Source: Anaerotignum lactatifermentans DSM 14214
GTDB lineage: Bacteria > Bacillota > Clostridia > Lachnospirales > Anaerotignaceae
Assembly (NCBI RefSeq): GCF_900142265.1
Contig: NZ_FRAH01000004.1
Coordinates: 62,001 to 126,000, forward strand
Length of the DNA stretch: 64,000 bases
Direction of reading: 5' to 3'
The position numbers and the translations under genes were made by a program. Each line of letters opens with the position of its first letter. Position 1 is the first letter of the stretch. This document shows, in pieces, positions 51,715 through 59,971 of the stretch. The notes beneath the pieces are model-generated. The model searched no databases and was not told the origin of the DNA. It saw only the letters and a program-made list of their open reading frames with translations.

Positions 51715-52488
51715 ATGGGAAAAGTCAGAGTTATTGCAATCACCAATCAGAAAGGCGGTGTGGGAAAGACCACCACTGCCATCAATCTGTCTGCCTGCCT
51801 TGCTGCTGCGGGCAAAAAAGTGCTGACCATCGACGCGGATCAGCAGGGCAACACCACCAGCGGTTTGGGGCTGGACAAAAACGGTGTGCCCTTGACCATT
51901 TATGATGTGTTTCTGGAACAGGCTACCATTGCCGAAGTGAAACAGCCCACATGCGTAGAGGGCTTGGAAGTGCTTCCGGCAAATATCAGCCTGACCGGAG
52001 CGGAAATCGAACTCATCGGCAAAGACGACAGAGAGTATATTTTAAAGGAAGCTTTGGACAAAGTGAAAGATGATTATGATTTTGTCATCATCGACTGTCC
52101 GCCTTCTTTGAACCTCATCACCATCAACGCATTGACAGCGGCGGATACGGTGCTGGTTCCCATCCAGTGTGAATATTTCGCCCTGGAAGGTCTGGAACAG
52201 CTCCTCCACGCGGTAAATCTGGTGCGGAAACGTCTGAACCGTCATTTGGAAATCGAAGGCATTGTCTTCACCATGTATGATGCCCGCACAAATCTTTCTT
52301 TGCAGGTGGTGGAAGAAGTCAAACGGAGTCTGGGCGAAAATGTTTATCGCAGCATCATTCCCCGTAATGTCCGTTTGGGCGAAGCCCCCAGCCATGGTCT
52401 GCCCATTCATCTCTACGACCCTAAATCCAAAGGGGCAGAAAGCTATGGCCTGCTGGCAGAAGAAGTCATGGAAAAGGAGTGGGACTAA
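51715..52488 (+). CDS. parA: Chromosome-partitioning ATPase ParA (Soj)
   Basis: 257 residues. Deviant Walker A KGGVGKTTTAINLSACLA at 13-30, Walker A' DADQQGNTTSGLGLD, and Walker B VIIDCPPSLNLI. It binds DNA non-specifically as an ATP dimer and is stimulated by ParB; Soj also modulates DnaA. The stop abuts parB (TAA then ATG), so they are one operon. parS sites lie just upstream. Confidence 0.98.
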   Translation: MGKVRVIAITNQKGGVGKTTTAINLSACLAAAGKKVLTIDADQQGNTTSGLGLDKNGVPLTIYDVFLEQATIAEVKQPTCVEGLEVLPANISLTGAEIELIGKDDREYILKEALDKVKDDYDFVIIDCPPSLNLITINALTAADTVLVPIQCEYFALEGLEQLLHAVNLVRKRLNRHLEIEGIVFTMYDARTNLSLQVVEEVKRSLGENVYRSIIPRNVRLGEAPSHGLPIHLYDPKSKGAESYGLLAEEVMEKEWD

Positions 52489-53382
52489 ATGGCGACGAAA
52501 AAGGGACTGGGTGCCAAGGGACTTGGCATTGAAGCCTTGATCCATAATAAAATGGAAGATTTCGAAAGCGACGGCGGCGGTGTGCTGGAACTGGATTTGA
52601 ATAAAATCGAGCCCAACCGCAAACAGCCCCGAAAGCATTTCGATGAAACAGCTTTGGAAGAACTGGCAACTTCTTTGAAAAACTACGGCATGATTCAGCC
52701 TGTGGTGGTAAAGAAAAATAAAGAGGGCTATTATGAACTCATTGCCGGCGAACGTCGTTGGCGCGCGGCAAAAATCGCAGGTCTGACCAAAATCCCTGCC
52801 ATTATTAAGAAATGGGAAGAAGGGGAAGCCTTTGAGGCGGCTCTGGTGGAAAACCTCCAGCGTGAAGACCTGAATCCCATGGAAGAAGCCCAGAGTTACC
52901 AGCGTTTGCAGGAAGAATTTGGTCTGAGTCAGGAACAGATTGCCAATAAAGTGGGCAAGAGCCGTCCTGCCGTTGCCAATGCTCTGCGTCTGCTGCAATT
53001 GGACGAACGTGTCCGCAATTTTGTGGTGGAAAATAAGCTCACCGCCGGACATGCCCGTGCGCTGCTGCCTCTCACCGATGGGGAAGCCCAGTTTGAACTG
53101 GCGGAACACATCATTGAGGAAGGCTTGAACGTTCGTGCCGTGGAAGCCATGGTAAAAACGATGCTGGAAACAGCGGAAACACCTGCGGCGGAAGAAGAAG
53201 CGCCCAAAAAGACACAAAGCCCTGTCCTGCGTCAGATTGAGGACGAATTGAAGGGAATTTTTGCCACAAAGGTAAAAGTCACCCAGAAGAAAAATAAGGG
53301 CAAAATAGAAATTGAGTATTATTCCGACGAAGACTTGGATCGTCTGTTGGTACTGATGAAGAAACTGGAAACAGAAAGGTAA
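52489..53382 (+). CDS. parB: Chromosome-partitioning protein ParB (Spo0J)
   Basis: 297 residues. N-terminal CTPase fold: NRKQPRKHFDETALEELATS and GERRWRAAKIAGLTKIPAI. HTH LSQEQIANKVGKSRPAVANA recognises parS, with TAGHARALLPLTDGE (Noc has TERHARALLKLPDEE). The C-terminal dimer domain has a Lys-rich patch (KVTQKKNKGKIEIEYYSDED). It loads SMC and spreads from the three parS sites upstream. It is downstream of parA. Confidence 0.98.
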   Translation: MATKKGLGAKGLGIEALIHNKMEDFESDGGGVLELDLNKIEPNRKQPRKHFDETALEELATSLKNYGMIQPVVVKKNKEGYYELIAGERRWRAAKIAGLTKIPAIIKKWEEGEAFEAALVENLQREDLNPMEEAQSYQRLQEEFGLSQEQIANKVGKSRPAVANALRLLQLDERVRNFVVENKLTAGHARALLPLTDGEAQFELAEHIIEEGLNVRAVEAMVKTMLETAETPAAEEEAPKKTQSPVLRQIEDELKGIFATKVKVTQKKNKGKIEIEYYSDEDLDRLLVLMKKLETER

Positions 53383-53391
53383 TGAGGCAAG

Positions 53392-54249
53392 ATGACAGCA
53401 CTGACAGCATTGGCGCAGAAATACGCGCTGCTTTTGTTTGGACTGCTGGGGCTTGCGGTGGTGATTCTGTTCATTCTGTGTATCATCCTGTTTGTGAAAA
53501 TCAATCGGGAGAAAAAACGGTATGACATTTTTATGGGAACCAGCCGCCGACCACCCCATAACTTGGAAATGAAAATTCAGGAATATTTCGATACTGTAAA
53601 AGGCATCGAAGAAAAATACGATAAACTGCTGGATATGGTAACGGACATGGATAAAACCGATAAATCCAAAATCCAGAAAGTAGGGCTTATCCGTTATAAC
53701 CCCTTCGAAGAAATGGGCGGCAATCTTTGCTTCGCTCTGGCATTGCTGGATGGGGAAGATAACGGCGTTGTCCTCAACGGTATCCATAGCCGCACGGGTT
53801 CCTTTACCTATGCGAAACCCATCGAAATGGGTGTCAGCATTTATATGCTGTCCGATGAAGAAAAACAGGCAGTGAAAATGGCACAGGAACAGTCCTATAA
53901 ACCGGAACATGAAAAAGTGGTGAAAGTCAAATTCAAACCCTTCTTCAAACGCCGCTATGCACCTATGGATGACCAGCTCACACTGGAACAGGTGGAAACA
54001 CCCAAGGAAAAAATCCAGTCCATTGGTGATGTAACTTCGGCAGAACAGGAACAGATTCAACAGGAAGAAACATTGGCAGGACAGATCGCTGCCGCTGAAG
54101 ATTTTTCTTCTGAGGATGCCGAAAAAATGCTGGCTGAAATCCAGCAGGAAACTTTGGACTTCTTTGAAGATGATGAACCAGAAGAAATAATGGATGAAAT
54201 GGACGACTTGGAAGAATCCGAAGAAAAAGAAAAACATCAGGCAGAATGA
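53392..54249 (+). CDS. DUF4446-like membrane protein
   Basis: 285 residues. TM at about 12-36 (LLLFGLLGLAVVILFILCII) is followed by a short basic stretch, a coiled region (NLEMKIQEYFDTVKGIEEKY) and the DUF4446 core (KVGLIRYNPFEEMGGNLCFA, LALLDGEDNGVVLNGIHSRT). The core is usually about 150 residues; here an acidic, low-complexity C-terminal extension of about 100 residues (EEPEEIMDEMDDLEES-like) is added. It follows parB by 9 nt, as is frequent in Clostridia. Function unknown. Confidence 0.88.
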   Translation: MTALTALAQKYALLLFGLLGLAVVILFILCIILFVKINREKKRYDIFMGTSRRPPHNLEMKIQEYFDTVKGIEEKYDKLLDMVTDMDKTDKSKIQKVGLIRYNPFEEMGGNLCFALALLDGEDNGVVLNGIHSRTGSFTYAKPIEMGVSIYMLSDEEKQAVKMAQEQSYKPEHEKVVKVKFKPFFKRRYAPMDDQLTLEQVETPKEKIQSIGDVTSAEQEQIQQEETLAGQIAAAEDFSSEDAEKMLAEIQQETLDFFEDDEPEEIMDEMDDLEESEEKEKHQAE

Positions 54250-54252
54250 GAT

Positions 54253-54274
54253 TTGCCGTGGGAAACCACGGCAT
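54253..54274 (+). terminator. Terminator hairpin without T-tract (left duplicate)
   Basis: GCCGTGG / CCACGGC hairpin with GAAA-like loop directly after the DUF4446 gene. The following sequence is the element, not T. The same 22 bp recur exactly at 54619-54640. Confidence 0.75.
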
Positions 54275-54618
54275 GAGGGTGCCGAAAAAGTCGACACCCT
54301 TCGTCAAAATCAGGATTTTGACGAGGTTACTAGATGTATAAACAGTATGGTCAAGCACTTTGCTTTGCAAAGTCAGCTTCGCTGCCCCCGTTTCTTCGGG
54401 GTGCAGAGTATCCATCGGCATAAAAATGCCTTGAAACGTGCTGTTTTCCTCGTCGGAAGTGAATTCCGACTGCGGGTTCCATTTGGGAAACCCCACACCG
54501 CAAGAGATGCGGGCAGCCATTTATGGCTGACATTTGCGGAGCAAATGTGTTGACCCTTCGTTTCCCAAGCCCTTCCGCGGTTCTACAAATGTGTAAAATC
54601 CGATTTTTTGATAGTCTG
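54275..54618 (+). repeat. Hairpin-array intergenic element, family 1, full copy B
   Basis: About 344 bp, no gene. Hairpins in order: GGGTGCCGA/TCGACACCC; TCGTCAAAATC/GATTTTGACGA (54301-54324); CTTTGC/GCAAAG, CAGC-TTCG-CTG and CCCCG/CGGGG (54349-54405); GGCAT/ATGCC; GTCGGAA/TTCCGAC; and a GGGAAAC/GTTTCCC stem that carries three extra small hairpins inside (CCGCA/TGCGG, CAGCCAT/ATGGCTG, ACATTTGC/GCAAATGT). It ends TTTTTTGATAGTCTG. Longer than copy A by the extra hairpin modules. Confidence 0.75.
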
Positions 54619-54650
54619 TTGCCGTGGGAAACCACGGCATTTTTTATCAG
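54619..54650 (+). terminator. Terminator hairpin with T-tract (right duplicate)
   Basis: The second copy of the 22-bp hairpin, followed by TTTTTTATC. It could end the parAB-DUF4446 transcript. Confidence 0.8.
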
Positions 54651-54653
54651 ACC

Positions 54654-54732
54654 TGTGCATAACTCTGTGGAAATGTGTATAAAATCAGCAAAAATCTGTG
54701 GATAAACCTGTGTATACAAAAAGTTATCCACA
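54654..54732. promoter_or_regulatory. DnaA-box cluster outside the origin
   Basis: TGTGCATAA (54654-54662), TGTGTATAA (54674-54682), TGTGGATAA (54697-54705) and TTATCCACA (54724-54732) lie within 79 bp, three in one orientation and one inverted. The last two are perfect boxes. The cluster is 23 kb from oriC, just upstream of a HAD phosphatase. Confidence 0.8.
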
Positions 54733-54805
54733 GGTTGTGTGACAAATGAAACGATAACAAAAGATTATGTCAACATACGAATGGAAAGAAAGAGAGGTGT
54801 TTCCC

Positions 54806-55618
54806 ATGGCTTATCGCATGGTTTTCTCCGATATGGACGGCACACTTTTGAAAAGTGCGTCAGAACTTTCGGAAAAAAATATAGAAATGGTTGGAAAAGC
54901 AGTGGATCAGGGTGTGGAATTTGTCATCTGCACTGGCCGTGGCGTTTATGGTGTGGAACGGTTTCTGGAAAAATTGCATCTCTTGGGTCGTCCAGGTTAT
55001 GTCATCTGCCAGAACGGCGCTGCTGTGTATAACTTGGAGAATATGGAAATGGTGCTGAAACATTCTTTTTCTTCTGACGACCTGCGCCCTGTGGTGGAAG
55101 CAGCAAGGGCAGAAGGGGTGGAAGTCTATCTCTATGACGACCGTACCTTTTTGGCAGAAAAAGTGACCCCTCAGGTAGAAGCATATTGCCGTGTCATGCA
55201 TGCAGATATGCGAATTCTGCCAGATGGACTGGAATATGAAGGATATTTCACCAAATGCCTTCTCAGTGGTTCTTATGAACAGCTGGATGCGGTGCGGAAA
55301 CGGGTGGAACCCATCATTGCGGGAAAACTGAATCATTTCTTCTCCGGTCCCCAGTATCTGGAATTTGTCAAAACTGGTGTCAGCAAGGGCGAAGCTCTGC
55401 GGGAAACGGCAGAGAAAGCCGGTGTACCTCTGGGGGAGGTCATTGCCATTGGGGACAGTGAAAATGACTTGTCCATGATTCAGGCAGCAGGTCTTGGTGT
55501 TGCCGTGGCGAATGCCCAGGAACACGTGAAGGCAGCAGCAGATTATGTGACAGAAACCACTTGCGAACAGGATGCTGTGGCAGATGTGCTCCAGCGGTTT
55601 GTGTTGGGCGAACAATAA
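54806..55618 (+). CDS. Cof-type HAD-superfamily phosphatase
   Basis: 270 residues from the ATG at 54806, with GAGAGGTG upstream. Motif I FSDMDGTLL (catalytic Asp), motif II in VICTGRG, motif IV GDSENDLSMIQAAGLGVAVA near 225-245. A C2B cap is between. It removes phosphate from sugar phosphates, pyridoxal phosphate or FMN in the cytoplasm; substrate unknown. Its promoter region overlaps the DnaA-box cluster. Confidence 0.93.
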   Translation: MAYRMVFSDMDGTLLKSASELSEKNIEMVGKAVDQGVEFVICTGRGVYGVERFLEKLHLLGRPGYVICQNGAAVYNLENMEMVLKHSFSSDDLRPVVEAARAEGVEVYLYDDRTFLAEKVTPQVEAYCRVMHADMRILPDGLEYEGYFTKCLLSGSYEQLDAVRKRVEPIIAGKLNHFFSGPQYLEFVKTGVSKGEALRETAEKAGVPLGEVIAIGDSENDLSMIQAAGLGVAVANAQEHVKAAADYVTETTCEQDAVADVLQRFVLGEQ

Positions 55619-55641
55619 GAAAAAGGACAGAATGAGGAGCA

Positions 55642-55710
55642 TCTTCATCAGAAAATAAAGCAGGCTGAAATCCTTATGATATAAAAGGATATCAGTCTGC
55701 TTCTTCAGAA
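55642..55710 (+). repeat. Family 2 hairpin repeat
   Basis: CTTCATCAGAAAATAAAGCAGGC on the left and GCCTGC-like right arm: hairpin AAGCAGGCTGAAATCCTT / AAGGATATCAGTCTGCTT, then CTTCAGAATTTTAT. It terminates the HAD gene. Flanks match the copy at 7268. Confidence 0.65.
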
Positions 55711-55774
55711 TTTTATTTGATGGGGATTTTCCTTGCTGTCCTTTTTTCATTGGTTACATTTGGAGGTGTTTGGT

Positions 55775-56113
55775 ATGATAGCAGTGGTTTGTATATTGAT
55801 ATTGGCAGCACTGTTTTTCATCATCAGCGGTTTTTTGTATGGTGGAAAGGGCAGTTGGCTCATTGCGGGATTTGGTACATCTTCCAGAGAAGAACGGGCA
55901 AAATATGATGAAAAGAAAGTGTGCCGGGCAATGGGTGTTTTCTGTACCATCTGCGGCGTGATGCTTTGTCTGCTGGCGTATCTGGGCAGTCAGGTGGAAC
56001 AGGGGCAAATGGCGGAAGCGCAGCTCCTGCCCTTTGGCATCGTCTTTCTTGTGGTGCTTTTGGCAGCATTGGCAGGTGTTGCCCGTTATATCCGTAAGGC
56101 AGGGCGGAAATAA
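55775..56113 (+). CDS. Small membrane protein, DUF3784-like
   Basis: 112 residues from the ATG at 55775, with GGAGGTG upstream. Three TM helices (about 2-22, 51-68, 84-104). FLYGGKGSWLIAGFGTSSRE near 20-40 followed by EERAKYDEKKVCRAMG is the DUF3784 pattern. The family is frequent in Bacillota; function unknown. No terminator in its own direction follows; the hairpin downstream has its T-run on the other strand. Confidence 0.82.
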   Translation: MIAVVCILILAALFFIISGFLYGGKGSWLIAGFGTSSREERAKYDEKKVCRAMGVFCTICGVMLCLLAYLGSQVEQGQMAEAQLLPFGIVFLVVLLAALAGVARYIRKAGRK

Positions 56114-56127
56114 CCTTGTTTTTGGGC

Positions 56128-56222
56128 ATAAAAAAACCCGGCGATCGGGGAATCGTCGGGCGTCGGACGTGATAAACGTCCGGGGGCATAGTTTATGTAC
56201 AGGAAAAGGGGCCTCCTTGTAC
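56128..56222 (-). ncRNA. Candidate small RNA on the minus strand
   Basis: Reading the minus strand: a TATGAT -10 (56234-56229) with a weak TAGATT -35 17 bp upstream, then hairpin GTACAAGG/CCTGTAC (56222-56197), hairpin CGGACGT/ACGTCCG (56182-56164), and a terminator hairpin CCCG..CGGG (56160-56137) followed by TTTTTTT. No minus-strand gene lies upstream, and no frame with a ribosome site is inside. The T-run cannot serve the plus-strand genes. About 93 nt. I do not recognise it as SRP, 6S, tmRNA or a known riboswitch. Confidence 0.45.
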
Positions 56223-56345
56223 GGTACTATCATACCGCAATTGGGCAAAAGAATCTATAAGAAACGCATTAGAATTTCATTAAAAAAAACAAATGTATTT
56301 TTTTTGTAGTTCCCGAAAAAAATACTTGCCTTTTTGTCTTTGTGT

Positions 56346-56613
56346 GCTATAATATTCTTCAACAAGGCGTGAAACGGCTGTATTTCAGCTGTTCGGAAGA
56401 AAGCTAAGCTGTGGAAATTCCCCCAGAGAGCCGGCGTTTGGTGCGAGCCGGCGGAAGGAAAACAGCCCTCCACTTTCGGAGCTGTCGGTGAAAGCCGAAA
56501 GGGTAAGCCCTTTATCGCTGTTCAAGTGGTTCGGAAATATTTTTTTCGGGCAATGCGGGTGGCAACGCGGGAGTAACTCTCGTCCCTCTTTTTGGGATCG
56601 GGGGTTTTTTTAT
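56346..56613 (+). promoter_or_regulatory. T-box leader of serS
   Basis: A TATAAT (56346-56351) starts a structured leader without a gene. The T-box sequence GCGGGTGGCAACGCGG at 56555-56570 is the antiterminator part (canonical AGGGTGGNACCGCG). A terminator-like hairpin with a G-rich arm and T7 follows at 56580-56613. The long stem I region is at about 56365-56510. Uncharged tRNA-Ser should keep the leader open. I cannot place the specifier codon by eye. Confidence 0.88.
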
Positions 56614-56677
56614 TTGCCAAAAAAACCCCGTATCCTCGACATTCGTATATATTTACAAACCGAAAGGAGACAAAAAA

Positions 56678-57967
56678 ATGTTAGACATCAAATTTGTAAG
56701 AGAAAACCCTGAAATCGTTAAGGAAAATATCCGTAAGAAATTCCAGGACAGCAAACTGCCTTTGGTAGACGAAGTCATTGAACTGGATCAGGAAAACAGA
56801 ACCATCAAACAGGAAGTAGAAGCTCTGCGCGCACAGAGAAATAAACTGTCCAAACAGATCGGCGGTCTGATGGCAAAAGGCGAAAAAGAAGAAGCTGAAA
56901 AAGTAAAAGCACAGATCGCTGCTGACGCAGAACGCGTGGACGAACTGACAGCAAAAGAAAAAGATGTGGAAGAACGCATCAAAAAAATCATGATGACCAT
57001 TCCTAACATCATCGATCCTTCCGTTCCCATCGGTAAAGACGACAGCGAAAACGTGGAAGTAGAAAGATTCGGCGAACCCGTTGTTCCTGATTTCGAAATC
57101 CCTTACCACACAGATATTATGGAAAGCTTCGGCGGCATCGACCTGGACAGCGCTAGAAAAGTAGCTGGTAACGGTTTCTACTACCTGATGGGCGATATCG
57201 CAAGACTGCACTCCGCAGTTCTGGCTTACGCTAGAGATTTCATGATCGGCAGAGGCTTCAAATACTGCATCCCTCCTTTCATGATCCGCAGCAACGTTGT
57301 AACAGGCGTTATGAGCTTTGCAGAAATGGATGCGATGATGTATAAAATCGAAGGTGAAGACCTGTACCTGATCGGTACCAGCGAACACTCCATGATCGGT
57401 AAATTCATCGACACTATGAACAAAGAAGAAGACCTGCCTCAGACACTGACCAGCTATTCTCCTTGCTTCCGTAAAGAAAAAGGTGCACACGGTATCGAAG
57501 AAAGAGGCGTTTACCGTATCCACCAGTTCGAAAAACAGGAAATGATCGTTGTATGTAAACCCGAAGAAAGCCCTATGTGGTTCGATAAACTGTGGCAGAA
57601 CACCGTTGATCTGTTCCGTTCCATGGATATCCCCGTAAGAACACTGGAATGCTGCTCAGGCGACCTGGCAGACCTGAAAGTAAAATCCGTTGACGTAGAA
57701 GCTTGGTCTCCTAGACAGAAAAAATACTTCGAAGTTGGTAGCTGCTCCAACCTGAGCGATGCACAGGCAAGAAGACTGGGTATCCGCGTGGTTGCAAAAG
57801 ACGGCAGAAAATACTTCGCGCATACACTGAACAACACTGTTGCAGCGCCTCCTAGAATGCTGATCGCGTTCCTGGAAAACAACCTGCAGGCAGATGGCAG
57901 CGTAAGAATCCCTGAAGTACTGCGTCCTTACATGGGCGGTCAGGAAAAACTGGAAAAAGTAAAATAA
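56678..57967 (+). CDS. serS: Seryl-tRNA synthetase
   Basis: 429 residues, class II. The N-terminal coiled coil (residues 28-105, EALRAQRNKLSKQIGGLMAK) grips the long arm of tRNA-Ser. Motif 2 is FRKEKGAHGIEERGVYRIHQ. Motif 3 is NNTVAAPPRMLIAFLENN, a variant of the usual NGSG...R form with the arginine kept. AAAGGAG precedes the ATG. Controlled by the T-box upstream. A tRNA-Ser gene follows at 58097. Confidence 0.98.
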   Translation: MLDIKFVRENPEIVKENIRKKFQDSKLPLVDEVIELDQENRTIKQEVEALRAQRNKLSKQIGGLMAKGEKEEAEKVKAQIAADAERVDELTAKEKDVEERIKKIMMTIPNIIDPSVPIGKDDSENVEVERFGEPVVPDFEIPYHTDIMESFGGIDLDSARKVAGNGFYYLMGDIARLHSAVLAYARDFMIGRGFKYCIPPFMIRSNVVTGVMSFAEMDAMMYKIEGEDLYLIGTSEHSMIGKFIDTMNKEEDLPQTLTSYSPCFRKEKGAHGIEERGVYRIHQFEKQEMIVVCKPEESPMWFDKLWQNTVDLFRSMDIPVRTLECCSGDLADLKVKSVDVEAWSPRQKKYFEVGSCSNLSDAQARRLGIRVVAKDGRKYFAHTLNNTVAAPPRMLIAFLENNLQADGSVRIPEVLRPYMGGQEKLEKVK

Positions 57968-57984
57968 TCTGACGATGCTTTTTG

Positions 57985-58010
57985 GAGCCGGTTCTTTCAG
58001 AGCCGGCTCT
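57985..58010 (+). terminator. Hairpin after serS
   Basis: GAGCCGG / CCGGCTC arms with a 10-nt loop. The T-tract after it is weak. Confidence 0.65.
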
Positions 58011-58046
58011 GTTTATAAAAAAATTGCGATTCTGTGAAAAAAAGGT

Positions 58047-58075
58047 TTGACAGATGGACAGAATGATGGTATACT
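58047..58075 (+). promoter_or_regulatory. Promoter of tRNA-Ser
   Basis: TTGACA (58047-58052) and TATACT (58070-58075) with 17-bp spacer, 21 bp before the mature tRNA. Confidence 0.85.
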
Positions 58076-58096
58076 GTTTCTTGCAGTAGGCTACTT

Positions 58097-58184
58097 GGAG
58101 AAGTACTCAAGAGGCTGAAGAGGTGCCCCTGCTAAGGGTATAGGTCGTTAACGCGGCGCGAGGGTTCAAATCCCTCCTTCTCCG
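58097..58184 (+). tRNA. tRNA-Ser (GCU)
   Basis: 88 nt class II tRNA, anticodon GCT, acceptor GGAGAAG / CTTCTCC with discriminator G, long variable arm. CCA is not encoded. It marks the last gene before the AT-rich island. Confidence 0.95.
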
Positions 58185-58277
58185 TTCATTCATAAATACC
58201 CTTTTTGGTGTTTATGTGCTGGAAAGACAGACTGGAAATTACTTTTGGAGTGGGTGAATTTCCTGTTTGTCTTTTTT

Positions 58278-59912
58278 TTATGCCATAAGCGCATAAGGTT
58301 TTTCCTCCGCGTTTTGCTGACCAAAAGTGTAGGTAATAGATATGTCGAAGGATTTTTCCCCATTTTCTTCATAGCATTCAGAAACGTCAATGTGATCAAT
58401 TAGACTTACTAATAAATCTCTTGACAGCACATCTGTTTCACAGCATAATTTTATCTTTTTCAACCAGTTGGACACATCGTTTTTCGCTGAACGGCAGCTT
58501 TCATATTCCATTTCCAAATGGCTCAGTTTTTTTTGTTGTTCTTCATATTCTTTTTCATATTTTTCGGATATGCACCGGAAAATAACGTCTGTAATGGTAC
58601 CTGAAATTTTTTCTTCAAAAGCGGCTTGTATAAGCCCCTCTATCTCACGAATTCTGTTTTTTGTTTTGCGGATATTCTCCTCATACTTGTTTATATTTTT
58701 GCTTTGAAAATCAGTTTGCATATTTAAAATCAGCTCTGTTAATTTTTCCTCATCTTCTTCAGATAAAGCCGCGTATTTCTTTATGTCATCCATTACAGCT
58801 CTATAAATAATGTTATAGTCTATGCTGTGGTGTGTACAAGCCATTTTTCCTTTACTCATATAGGTACTGCAGCGATAATACTCTTTCGTATAGCTTTTAT
58901 AGTATTTTGTATTAAATATCATGTTGCCGCCGCAGTCAGCGCATTTTAACAAGCCTGAGAAGATATTCATTTTACCATTACAGCGCCTTTTTAACCCTTC
59001 ATGTTTATTATCAATATTTATTTTCTGTGCCGCTTCCCATTGCTCTTTAGGAATAATCGGCTGATGCATGTTTTCGACTACAACCCATTGTTCTTTAGGA
59101 AGGCTTACAACATTTTTATTTTTAAATGATTTTACAGTTCTCTTGCAATTAGCAATGGCTCCATAATAGGCTGGATTCTTTATTATGCCCATGATAGTTC
59201 CACTGCTCCATTTATTTTTATCCTTTATATAAGGATTTGGTTTGTTTATTGACTGATAATAGTAATTATTGGGAGTCGGTATGTTCTTCCGATTCAGCTT
59301 ATCAGCGATGGAACGACCAGTTTCGCCTTTTAGATATTGACTGAAAATAAATTCAACAATTTGGGATGCACTTTCGTCAATCACTAATTTATGTTTATCC
59401 TCCGGTGATTTCTTATATCCATACGGAGCGCGGCTGTTTGCGAACTTTCCCTCCTGTGCGAGCAGTTTTTTAGTAGATCTTACCTTGCGGCTGATGTCTT
59501 TAGCATACATCTCGTTTAAAATATTCTTAAACGGTGCGATGTCGTTATCATCATGAAAGGTATCAATCCCGTCATTTAAAGCAATATATCTTACATTGTT
59601 GTTTGGGAAATAGAAGTCTGTGTATTGCCCCGTTTCAATATAGTTTCTGCCAAGACGAGATAAGTCTTTAGTTATAACTATATTGATTAACCCTAACTCT
59701 ATATCCTTTATCATATCTTTAAATCGAGGCCGGTCAAAGGTTGTTCCGCTTATACCGTCATCGATATATGTATCGTATATTTTCCACCCCTTTTCATTTA
59801 CATAATTTGTAAGTATGGCCTTTTGATTTGCAATGCTCATGCTCACATCATTTTTATTGTTATCATCTCTTGACAGCCTGCAGTAAATGGCTGCGTTAGG
59901 TACTGTATTCAA
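58278..59912 (-). CDS. Large serine recombinase (integrase of the island)
   Basis: 544 residues from a TTG at 59912, with AAAGGGGG upstream; a GTG at 59933 would bury that site. Catalytic domain with Ser in AAIYCRLSRDDNN, then the KDLSRLGRN motif; recombinase domain (RAPYGYKKSPEDKHKLVIDE); zinc ribbon CADCGGNMIF with later CSTYMSKGKMACTHH; C-terminal coiled coil (YEKEYEEQQKKLSHLEMEYE). This is the type that moves Tn4451/Tn5397-like elements and phages. Codon use is A/T-rich unlike the core genes. It lies about 95 nt from tRNA-Ser and reads toward it. Confidence 0.95.
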   Translation of the reverse strand: MNTVPNAAIYCRLSRDDNNKNDVSMSIANQKAILTNYVNEKGWKIYDTYIDDGISGTTFDRPRFKDMIKDIELGLINIVITKDLSRLGRNYIETGQYTDFYFPNNNVRYIALNDGIDTFHDDNDIAPFKNILNEMYAKDISRKVRSTKKLLAQEGKFANSRAPYGYKKSPEDKHKLVIDESASQIVEFIFSQYLKGETGRSIADKLNRKNIPTPNNYYYQSINKPNPYIKDKNKWSSGTIMGIIKNPAYYGAIANCKRTVKSFKNKNVVSLPKEQWVVVENMHQPIIPKEQWEAAQKINIDNKHEGLKRRCNGKMNIFSGLLKCADCGGNMIFNTKYYKSYTKEYYRCSTYMSKGKMACTHHSIDYNIIYRAVMDDIKKYAALSEEDEEKLTELILNMQTDFQSKNINKYEENIRKTKNRIREIEGLIQAAFEEKISGTITDVIFRCISEKYEKEYEEQQKKLSHLEMEYESCRSAKNDVSNWLKKIKLCCETDVLSRDLLVSLIDHIDVSECYEENGEKSFDISITYTFGQQNAEEKPYALMA

Positions 59913-59971
59913 GGTTATCCCCCTTTCCAGCACATATAAAAATACCTATAATAATAGTAGCATAGGTATTT

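Noticed and set aside
52042-54297. 751-codon minus-strand frame across parA, parB and the DUF4446 gene
   Set aside because: Antisense of three certain genes; extremely rich in Phe, Cys and His.
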